A stretch of 64,000 nucleotides of DNA from Actinomycetes bacterium (lineage in GTDB: Bacteria; Actinomycetota; CALGFH01): positions 1-64,000 of the forward strand of contig DASYUT010000303.1 of assembly GCA_036000965.1 (NCBI GenBank), written 5' to 3'. Below the pieces are notes generated by a model that searched no databases, was not told the DNA's origin, and saw only the letters and a program-made list of their open reading frames with translations. Shown one piece after another: positions 17,344 to 25,477 of the stretch. Each line of letters starts with the position of its first letter. Within the stretch, counting starts at the first letter, position 1. The position numbers were made by a program, and so were the translations under genes.

Positions 17344-18399
17344 ATGAGCGTCCGGGTTGCCGTCCTCCTCGCCGTGCTTGCCGCGGCCGTGGTGCTGGGG
17401 GCGGCGGGGACCGCACTGCTGGGCACGGCGGGGATCGTGCTCGCCGCCGGAGACCGTGCGGCGGTGCTGCTCACGATCCGCGACCCGCGGATCACCGAGT
17501 CGAGCGGGCTCGCCGCCAGCGTCCGGCATCCCGGCGTGCTCTACACCCACAACGACAGCGGCGACGCTCCGCGGGTCTTCGCGATCGGCCCGGACGGCCG
17601 GGTGCTTGCCACGCTGACGCTCCACGGCGCGGGCGCGCGCGACTGGGAGGCGATGGCGGTCGGCCGTGACGCCGCCGGTCGGCCGGCGCTGTTCCTCGGC
17701 GACATCGGCGACAACCTGCACGGGAAGTGGCCGTCGGTGTCGGTCTACCGCGTCACCGAGCCGGCGGTCCTCCGCGACGCTACCCTGACCGCGACACGGT
17801 ACCGCTTCCGCTACGCCGACGGCGCCCGCGACGCCGAGGCGCTGCTCGTCCATCCCAGGACCAACCGGCTGTACGTGGCCAGCAAGGAAGCCGCCGGCGG
17901 CGGCCTGTACCAGGCGCCGGCCGCGCTCCGCTCCGACCGGGTCAACGTGCTGCGCCGCGTCGCCAGCGTGCCCTCCATGGTCACCGACGGGGCGTTCTCG
18001 CCCGACGGCCGCACGTTCGTGCTGCGCGACTACCTGGAGGCCCACGCCTTCTCCGCCTCGGGGAAGGAGATCGACGCGTTCGACCTACCGCTCCAGGCCC
18101 AGGGGGAGTCGATCGCCTTCGCCAGGGACGGCAAGCACCTGCTCGCCGGCAGCGAGGGAGCCAGCAGCCAGGTCTGGCGCGTCCCGCTCCCAGCCGCCGT
18201 CGCGCCGAAGGCGCCTCCGGCGCGGTCGGGGGGCGGCGCGGCGGCGTCCCGGACCCCGGGTGGCGCTGCGACGTCCCGGGCCCCGGACGCGCCGGTGGCC
18301 GGTGTGCCGCCGCACCGCGGCCGGGACGCCGCAGTGCTGCTCGTCGCTGGCCTGTTCGCCGCCACACTGCTCGTCCGTGCGGCGTGGCGGCGGCGCTGA
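17344..18399 (+). CDS. Membrane-anchored, exported beta-propeller-like protein
   Basis: The 351-residue product has an N-terminal hydrophobic segment (VLLAVLAAAVVLGAAGTALL), a middle domain with repeated propeller-like strands (GVLYTHNDSGDAPRVFAIG, ALFLGDIGDNLHGKWPSVSV, MVTDGAFSPDGRTFVLRDY, ESIAFARDGKHLLAGSEG), a low-complexity linker and a C-terminal helix followed by RRR. The HNDSGD and DIGDN motifs are typical of a widespread uncharacterised secreted family. The ATG at 17344 has AAGGCTT as a weak ribosome site. It is divergent from the kinase gene. Function unknown. Confidence 0.78.
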   Translation: MSVRVAVLLAVLAAAVVLGAAGTALLGTAGIVLAAGDRAAVLLTIRDPRITESSGLAASVRHPGVLYTHNDSGDAPRVFAIGPDGRVLATLTLHGAGARDWEAMAVGRDAAGRPALFLGDIGDNLHGKWPSVSVYRVTEPAVLRDATLTATRYRFRYADGARDAEALLVHPRTNRLYVASKEAAGGGLYQAPAALRSDRVNVLRRVASVPSMVTDGAFSPDGRTFVLRDYLEAHAFSASGKEIDAFDLPLQAQGESIAFARDGKHLLAGSEGASSQVWRVPLPAAVAPKAPPARSGGGAAASRTPGGAATSRAPDAPVAGVPPHRGRDAAVLLVAGLFAATLLVRAAWRRR

Positions 18400-18546
18400 C
18401 CCGGCACCGAACATGCCAGTCCCCGTCCGGAGTGTGATAGCAGAGTTGGCCACGGCTCGTCGTAGTACGGTCCGGGTCATGCGAACCCGGGCCCGCCGAC
18501 GCATCGACCTCGTGCTGCGCTCCGTCGCCGTGCTGGTCGGGGCGGC

Positions 18547-21500
18547 TTACTCGGACTCGAACTCGTGGGCATCGAACCTGAGCGTGCGGGCGTTTTCCGT
18601 CACCGTGCGGCGGACGTCATCGTCGAAGCCACCGGTCGAGGTTGCCTCGATCTCGACCGTCACGCTGACGTGGGCGTCGGGCGCCCGGCGGAGCTGCCGG
18701 ACGATCGCGTCGGTGATGTCGCTCACGTCCCGCAGCAGGCGCACGGGCTCGAGGGCGATACGACCGTAGAACCGGCCAGGAAGCACGGGCTCCGGCGGCT
18801 TGGCCGACTCGCCAGCCGCCTCTCCACTGGCGACCTTACCCCCTGAGGTCTCAACGGCCTCGCCGAGTCCGACCAGGCCGCCGGTGTCGTCGGCGCGCTT
18901 GCGGTCCGCCTCGATCTGGTGCCGGGCCACGTCGGGTCTGACCACGACGCTCACGTCGTCGAGCGTGACAGCCGGGAACACGGCGGCGACCAACCCGCTG
19001 TAGCGACCGCTCGCCTCGTCGAACGCACTCGCGTAGGCGAAGGTGTCCGGATGCCAGGTAAGCGAGGCCACGCCGTCCCGCACCGCGCCGAGCAGGACGG
19101 CCGGGTCGCGCAGGCGCGGCAAGTAGAGGTACTGCGAGTAGTCGCTCCAGAGCTGGCGGAGGTTGACGTGGTCTCCGCGCCAGAGTGGCACGCGATCCAG
19201 GTCCATGCGCAGCCGGACACCGGAGTAGTCGGTGATCAGGCCCTCTTCGCTGACGAGCTTCCTGGCGGCCCGCACCGCCAAGGCGTCGTTGCCGCCGACC
19301 CGTGTCTCCTCCCAGACGACGGTGGGGTCGTGGACGGACTGGCTCGGGGTCAGCACCCACGCAAAGGTCTCGCCGACTCGCTGGACGACGGCTTGGTCGA
19401 ACTGCTCGCGCTTGGTCTCCGCCTGCCGGCGCTGGAAGTTGTCGAGGTTGAGGGTCTCCTTCTCGGCCTCGATCGAGCCCCAGGCCAGGAACTGGCGCAC
19501 CGCTTGACGCAGGTCCTGCAGGCGGCTCCGGTCGGCGGCGAGGAACACCAACATGTTGCGGTGGAACCGGTCCCCCGCCGCTCGCTTGTCGAGGAACTGC
19601 TGGGCCGCCACCCGGGCCGGGCTGTCGACGGTCTTCCCTGAGTGCGGGTGCTCGGGCCCGAACACGACGAGTCGGGCCTCGGGGTCGTCGGGCACGTCGC
19701 CTGGGGCGGCGGGGCGGCGTGGACGGCGGCGAAGTCGCCGCGCTGGCGCTCGGCCGGCTTGCGCCGGCGGCGGATCTCTTCGTCGACGTCGTCGTCCGCG
19801 AAGTGCGAGACCGCCCGGTCGCGGGCCAGGCGGGTCACCGACGGCTGCAGTGAGTACCAGTACCGCTGGCCATCCACGTACAGGTAGGTCGCCTGGTCGG
19901 TGAGCCGGCGCAGGGCATCGCCGAAGGTGGCGGGAGCCTCGCCCGGCTGGACGCAGCCGAGCTTGATCGAGCGGTCGTCCAGGCCCCGGTTGGCCGCCTG
20001 CTGGGTCGGTGCCGAGCCAAGGTAGATGGTGCGCGCCACCCGGCGCGTCGCGGAGTAGCGCCCCAGGTTGGGGTTGTCCCGGTCGAGCCGCAACGGCAGG
20101 GCGTTCGGCCCGTCGACGTCGCTCTCGATGACCGGGGTCCAGCCCTCCTCCAGGTAGCGGGTCAGCTCCGACGACACGGCCGGGGCGTCGATCGGGATGG
20201 TCGCCGGCATGATGAGCAGGCTCGGGTCGTTACGCTCCCAGAGCTCGTGGACGACCGCGGCCATGAGCCGCAGCACCCCGCGGGTGCGCTGGAACTTGTC
20301 GAGCGTCGACCACTCCCCGTAGAGCCGGTCGAACAGCTCCGGGTGGATCGGGTAGGCGGCGGTGAGGCGCCGCTCGTAGCCCTCGGTGCAGCCGCCCGGG
20401 AACTCCCCCCGCTGGCTGCGGTACAAGCCACCGAAGGCCCTGACCACGGCGTCGCGCTGCGGGGCCTTGTCGGCGGGCAGGTCGTCGAAGAGCCGGCGGC
20501 GGACGATCTCGAAGCCTTCCTCGGCGGACGCGGGCCGCCATGACGACTCGACGCGGCCGATCACGTTCTTCAGCCGTTCCAGCGCCGCCCGTCCACCCTC
20601 GCCGCCGACCTCGATGTCGGAAGCGGGGATCGACACCACCAGCAGCGTGCCCTCGACGGCCCGGGTCGCCTCGGCGAGCGCCTGGGCGAAGGTGAACTGC
20701 GCGTCGAACGACCCCGCGGGCAGACCGTCCACGCCGTAGAGCTGGCGGGCGTAGGCCACCCGCTCGTCGATCAGGACCAGGCAGGGCGCGTGGCGTCGGA
20801 GCAGGTCGACCAGGGCCGCGCCGGGGCTCGTGCCGGAGCGGTCCGCGTCGGCGACCAGCCGGTAGGACTCGTCGCCGCCGAGCTGCCAGGCCAGCTCGCC
20901 CCAGAGGGTGTGGACCTCGGTGCCGTCGCGCTTCTTCGCGATCTGTCCCGGGGAGATCATCTGCCCGACCAGCACGGCGGTGGTGGCCTTCGGCGGTGTT
21001 GCCAGGTCGGCCTCGGCTAGCATGGCCTCGACGCCGGGTAGCTCGCCCGGCGGGTAACCGGCCGCCAGGTGGAACAGCGCGATCATGGAGTGGGTCTTGC
21101 CGCCACCGAAGTTGGTCTGTAGCTCCACCACCGGGTCGCCGCCGTCCCGCCACCACCGGCGCACCGCGTTCAGCAGCAGCCGGCGCAGGCCGTCGGTGAG
21201 GAACGTGCGGCGGAAGAACTCGACCGGGTCGCCGTACTCGTCGGCCGCCTCGTCCCGCCACACCTGGTGGAGGTCGGCGGCGAACTCGGCCTGCTGGTAG
21301 CGGCCGGAGGCGACGTCCGGATGCGGGTGACGAGCTGCCGCCACGCGTGCAGGCCGCCCGCCGGCTGCCCCTCGATCGGGGCCACGGCCGCGCGACGCTG
21401 GGTCTGGCGGGCCTGCTCGGCGAAGCGGCTCCGCAGCAGCTCCTGGCGCATCCGGTCCACCTCGAGCGCCTCGTCGGCGGCAGCAACCGAGGTGAGCATT

Positions 21501-21823
21501 CTGTGAACGGTGTCGAGGGCGCGGTAGGCGTCGTCGGTGGAGAAGTTGCCCTGGTGCGCCCAGCGGTTGCGGATCTCGACGAACTCGCTCACGTAGCTGC
21601 GCTCGGTGTGGCCGAGCACCTTGGCGAACACCTCGCGCCACTGATCCATCAGCGCGACGAGGAGGAACTGGCTGTCCTCGGGGTTCGCCCGCCCGTGGCG
21701 GGCCACACGCTGCACCCACCCGTCGCCGTACCTCGCCTTGCACTCCCGGGCGACGAACGGGGCGAGCCCCTGGCGCAGCAGATCGAGCGCCTTGCCCACT
21801 CGTTCGTAGTTGGTGGTGGCCAT
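18547..21823 (-). pseudogene. DUF499-type AAA+ ATPase with HEPN-like N-terminus, two frameshifts
   Basis: The coding track runs from ATG 21823 to the stop at 18547, but in three frames. Residues 1-140 (NYERVGKALDLLRQGLAPFV, SEFVEIRNRWAHQGNFSTDD) resemble a Swt1-type HEPN domain. A frame change near 21330 leads to the ATPase part (ELQTNFGGGKTHSMIALFHL as Walker A; CLVLIDERVAYARQLYG as Walker B region). A second change near 19715 leads to the C-terminal 380 residues (LVVFGPEHPHSGK to the end). Both shifts lie in GC-rich simple sequence, so real decay and assembly error are both possible. DUF499 ATPases accompany DUF1156 methylases and large helicases in defence islands. Confidence 0.82.
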
Positions 21824-21826
21824 CGA

Positions 21827-22276
21827 TCAGGGCTCCTGTTCTCGCTCCGTCCGCGCAGCTGGCTCGGTGCCGACGAGCTCGACCACCACCTCGGCGGCAC
21901 GCCCGAGGACCCGACTTGCCGCCTCTAGGCAGTCCTGGGCGTCTGCGGCCGTCCCCTCGTCGACGTCGGCCGGGTAGCGACCGGCAATGGACCACCGGCT
22001 CAGGTCCTCGAGCGCCGGCTCATTCAGCTCGGACATTATGGGGGAAGAGCACCGTTCGAGGAGCCTCCGCAGATCATGCAACTTCGGCGGGTCGACGTCC
22101 TCCGCGACCAGGACCGCCTTGATGGCCTTCTCAGCGGCCTGCTGCGCGAGCAGGCAGGCGATGCGGTACGGCAGGTCGGCCGCAGCCGCGAGGTGGATCG
22201 CCGCGGCCTGATCCTCCCGGGCGAGGCGCAGCCAGCGCCACGCCTCGCGCCGCAACCGCTCAGCCCGGTCGTTCAT
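21827..22276 (-). CDS. HEPN-domain protein (toxin-type partner of MNT)
   Basis: The 149-residue, mostly helical product begins RAERLRREAWRWLRLAREDQ and contains the family signature CLLAQQAAEKAIKAVLVAED followed by KLHDLRRLLERC. HEPN proteins of this type are RNases or AMPylation targets paired with minimal nucleotidyltransferases. Its start lies 17 bp inside the nucleotidyltransferase gene, and its stop is 3 bp from the DUF499 start. Both genes of the pair are open, unlike their neighbours. The RNase-type R-x4-6-H motif was not clearly placed. Confidence 0.85.
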   Translation of the reverse strand: MNDRAERLRREAWRWLRLAREDQAAAIHLAAAADLPYRIACLLAQQAAEKAIKAVLVAEDVDPPKLHDLRRLLERCSSPIMSELNEPALEDLSRWSIAGRYPADVDEGTAADAQDCLEAASRVLGRAAEVVVELVGTEPAARTEREQEP

Positions 22277-22631
22277 GCACCATCCGCCCCTCGCGCAGCG
22301 CCACCCTGAGGATCCCTGGCAGATCGCCCCGCTCGGCGATCTCGGCCGGGTCGGTGACCAGGAGGTCGACCGGAACGGGAGCCGAGATGGCGCGGGCGAG
22401 GTCGACGGTCAGCGCGTGCCGACGGCGCCGGTCGACCGATGGCAGGACCACGACCAAGTCGATGTCGGAGTCCGGCCCGTCGTCCCCTCGGGCGACCGAG
22501 CCGAACAGGAGCACTTGCAGCGGGTCGCCGGCCACGAAGAGGTCAGCCACGACCTTCGGCACCCATTCGGCCAGGGTCCGTCCGCGATACCGGATCTTGC
22601 CGTCGAGGACCTGCCACCGAACCTGCGTCAT
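22260..22631 (-). CDS. Minimal nucleotidyltransferase (MNT antitoxin-type)
   Basis: This 123-residue pol-beta-like nucleotidyltransferase has the core motif GSVARGDDGPDSDIDLVV, that is GS-x10-D-x-D with both metal ligands, plus a third acidic strand near PVDLLVTDPAEI. In MNT/HEPN toxin-antitoxin pairs this enzyme modifies and silences the HEPN partner. It starts 11 bp after the methylase remnant and overlaps the HEPN gene. The pair therefore sits inside the defence operon. Confidence 0.88.
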   Translation of the reverse strand: MTQVRWQVLDGKIRYRGRTLAEWVPKVVADLFVAGDPLQVLLFGSVARGDDGPDSDIDLVVVLPSVDRRRRHALTVDLARAISAPVPVDLLVTDPAEIAERGDLPGILRVALREGRMVHERPG

Positions 22632-22641
22632 CGTGGCCCCC

Positions 22642-23848
22642 TCACACCAGCGTCTGCTGCGCAGGCGCCTCCGCAGGAGCCTCCGCGGCGAGGCGCGCGA
22701 TCTCGGGCCAGGCGACGACGAGGGCGTTGTAGGCCAGCGCCTCCTTGGCCCACTTCTTCCGCTCGCAGAGCGTGAAGAGGCGGTAGGCCAGCCCCCGAGC
22801 CGCCTCCCCCCCGCCCTCCGATCCGGCGGAGCAACTCGGCCGCTTGGGCCTCGCCGCCGGTGTCCAGCGCCCGGATCAGATGCTGAGTGACCTCCCAGAC
22901 CGTGAGCCGCGCATCGACCGCCGGATCCCAGATCGGTGGCAGCTCGTCCCGGTCGAGCAGCCGGACCCTGCCCGCCCGGGACATGACGATCCCGGCTGCG
23001 ACCAGTCCATTGAGCGCCGTATTCTTGGCCTTCGACAACGTCTCGGCCACACCGAATAGCCCCGGGTTCGTCCCATGCTGCTCGAACCAGGCAAGTGCCC
23101 ACCTGGTGTCGGGGTCGAAGTCCGACTCCTGCTCGGCCAGCGTCTCGTCGAGTACCTGATTGATGAGTCCAAGCGCCGTACGAACGGTCATCGGCGAACC
23201 GTCGGCCTCGACCACCTTCGAGTAGCGGGAGAAGGTCCCCATCCCCGGCCCGATCGCCGCCTGCGCAAGGTCAACCGGCGCGATACTGCCTTGCTGGAGG
23301 TGCCGAAGGGCTATCGGTAGCTCAGTCTTGAGCGCTGCGAGGAAGTCCTTGCGGGTGGCGAGTGGGGCGTCGTCTGAGCGGGGTCGGCAGACGAGAAGGA
23401 TGGAAGACGCGAGGGCGTTGGTACCAATATCATTCGTCCGCCCCCCGCGCTCGCTCCGCATCGGCCAAGTACCGTGAACCGAAAGTCCAGCGTGGAGCAG
23501 TCCCTCTAACATCGTCTCCCAGCCGGTTGATGCGAGCCGGCCAGCGACGGCGTCTTCTTCGGCCTGTTTGAAGGCATAGAAAGCTGTCAGGGGATATCCA
23601 AATATCTGCGCCTCACACATCCGAACAAACGCCTCGCCTTCACTAGCTCCTCGATGATGCGGAAGAGCCGCTCCCGCTCCTCCTGCTGAGCCTCCTCGGT
23701 CGGGAAGCGGTCGGGGTGAGCGGACGGGTCGTCGACCAGTGACCCGAAGAGCACCGCCCGGCAGGCGGCCAGCGGACGTCGCGCCCACCACAGGTGCAGG
23801 GTGGAAGGATGCCCGTGGCGGATCGACTTCTCCCCGGGCCGACTCCTC
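22642..23848 (-). pseudogene. DUF1156 DNA adenine methylase remnant lacking its catalytic core
   Basis: The left part in coding order, from about 23848, reads ESAR, then with a one-base shift [20 protein letters not shown] and [18 protein letters not shown], the conserved N-terminus of COG1743 methylases. At about 23610 it jumps frame into [45 protein letters not shown] and LAQAAIGPGMGTFSRYSKVV, the family C-terminal third. The SAM-binding region and the D/N-PP-Y/F catalytic motif between them are absent. A run of seven G (about 22809-22815) then shifts the last 60 codons (LAYRLFTLCERKKWAKEALA up to the stop at 22642). It cannot methylate DNA. Confidence 0.85.
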
Positions 23849-24301
23849 GCGCGGGACCATAGCATCTCTTATGGCTCGGGTCGTCGATGCACGACAGGCA
23901 TCCACCAGCGCGCGCTTCGGATCATCAAGGGAATCCGGGTGGGCAGGAAGTCGTTGAAGTGGCACTCGAAAGAACTCCGAGAACGCTTGCGTATCGGCGA
24001 GTAGCCACGCCTCGACCGCCCGTACAGCAAGCCGCAGCGCAAGGCGAGGAGCAGGAGGACCCTTCAAGAGAACCTCAAGCACATCTGGCACACAAGTACC
24101 GTCATCATCGTGATCAAGGTCGCGGAGAACAAGCCAGCAGAGGTGCTCCGCACTTCGATTGTAGCCAGGGAGCTTTGGATCGAGCCTGCTCTTCCCGTCG
24201 GCAGTGAGGACCCTTCGGGGCATGCAGCCTGCCACTTCGATGAGCTTGGCGGCAACGGGCTCGTCTCCCCAGCCTTCGACGGCATAGGCGACTTCCGTCA
24301 T
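23849..24301 (-). pseudogene. DUF4276-type (TOPRIM-like) protein, C-terminus lost by fusion to methylase
   Basis: About 150 residues remain: VAYAVEGWGDEPVAAKLIEV, LVLRDLDHDDDGTC, AVRAVEAWLLAD and AHPDSLDDPKRALVD. This is the usual partner of RecF/OLD-like ATPases. The acidic DLDHDDDG segment suggests TOPRIM-type metal ligands. Its ATG overlaps the stop of the AAA ATPase (ATGA). After [11 protein letters not shown] the reading frame runs straight into the N-terminus of the DUF1156 methylase, so the last part of this gene and the first part of the next were removed together. Confidence 0.75.
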
Positions 24302-25455
24302 GCCGTTGCTCGAGGTAGGTCGTTCACATCCTGGGGCTCGGTAAGCGGACGGAGAATCTCTTCGAGATTCATGCCGGTATCGATGAACTCCTTGACATCT
24401 CGGATCTCGGAGGCGAGCAGCGCCGTCGTGCCTTCCGGGCCTGGGAAGAGCACGAGCGTCTCGTCGAGACCCAGGCCTTCGTCAGCGAGGATCTCGCCTG
24501 CATGGGTGCTGAGCAATACCTGAGGGCCGCCGGTCCGCTGCATCCTGCTCAGGATCGTCGGCAACTGACGTATCACAGAGGCGTGTAGCGAGAGCTCCGG
24601 CTCTTCCAGCAGCAAGGGGCCCGCCGACTTGCCACCTTCGAGCAGAGACCACAGCAGCCCGATGAGGCGAAGCGTCCCATCCGAGAAGTCGCGCTCGTCT
24701 TGACGCGCACCTTGGACGCGCCAGTGCTGATACCGAGCCTGGAGATGCGGCTTGCCGCCAGGGTCGCGAACAAGCTCCAACTGGTCGAGCTGGGGAACAG
24801 CGAGACGTAGTGCATCGTTGAGCCTCCTCAGCCGCCGCCTCCTTGTTGCGTCGGGCGTACGCGCGACCCGGAGAAGGAAGTCCCCGCCGTATGGGTCTTC
24901 GGTCCGGTCGCCGGCACGATCTGGCTCCCTCACGACCTGGGGAACCAGATGGAGATACCGGATCGACTCGAGAAAGTCGGCCACCTCTCGAAACTCGCGG
25001 TTCGCGTTGACCTGCTCGAGCGCGGTCTGCGTCAACCGCTCCTCATCCTGCCGATCCTCGTCGTCGGGTCGGCTGAGAACGGTCACACCCCGGTGGCGAA
25101 CCAGCTCTTGCGTGACCACTGGACGATGCTGTCCGCGCTGCTCGGCCGTGAAGTCAAGGAGGTACGACCACTCCTCCGGCTCCTTCGAGGTACCAAGCGA
25201 GATCGCGACCTGCACACGCCCATGATTGAAGTTCCGGGCGGCCAGGCTGCGGACCCGTGGGATCCCACCCCGGGTGGTGACTGCCTCCTGGAGCCCACCG
25301 CCTACGCGTGCGATGTCGCGCAAGAACCGCAGCGCGTCGAGCAGGTTGGACTTTCCTGAAGCGTTCGGGCCGACGATGAACAGCCGCTCCTGCACGTCAA
25401 CGTCCACGGAACGGAAGTTCCGCCAGTTCTTCAGGGTCAGGTAGGTGATCCGCAC
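24298..25455 (-). CDS. RecF/OLD-like AAA ATPase (AAA_21 type)
   Basis: The 385-residue SMC-like ATPase appears complete. It opens MRITYLTLKNWRNFRSVDVD, has the Walker A GPNASGKSN, a signature-like DFSDGTLRLIGLLWSLLEGG, Walker B PLLLEEPELSLH and the switch histidine in VLLSTHAGEIL. Such ATPases work with a DUF4276/TOPRIM partner in Gabija- or OLD-like antiphage modules. Here the partner, overlapping by four bases, is truncated. The start is 22 bp after the helicase remnant. Confidence 0.88.
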   Translation of the reverse strand: MRITYLTLKNWRNFRSVDVDVQERLFIVGPNASGKSNLLDALRFLRDIARVGGGLQEAVTTRGGIPRVRSLAARNFNHGRVQVAISLGTSKEPEEWSYLLDFTAEQRGQHRPVVTQELVRHRGVTVLSRPDDEDRQDEERLTQTALEQVNANREFREVADFLESIRYLHLVPQVVREPDRAGDRTEDPYGGDFLLRVARTPDATRRRRLRRLNDALRLAVPQLDQLELVRDPGGKPHLQARYQHWRVQGARQDERDFSDGTLRLIGLLWSLLEGGKSAGPLLLEEPELSLHASVIRQLPTILSRMQRTGGPQVLLSTHAGEILADEGLGLDETLVLFPGPEGTTALLASEIRDVKEFIDTGMNLEEILRPLTEPQDVNDLPRATA

Positions 25456-25477
25456 AGCTCAGCCCTCCAAGCCACAG

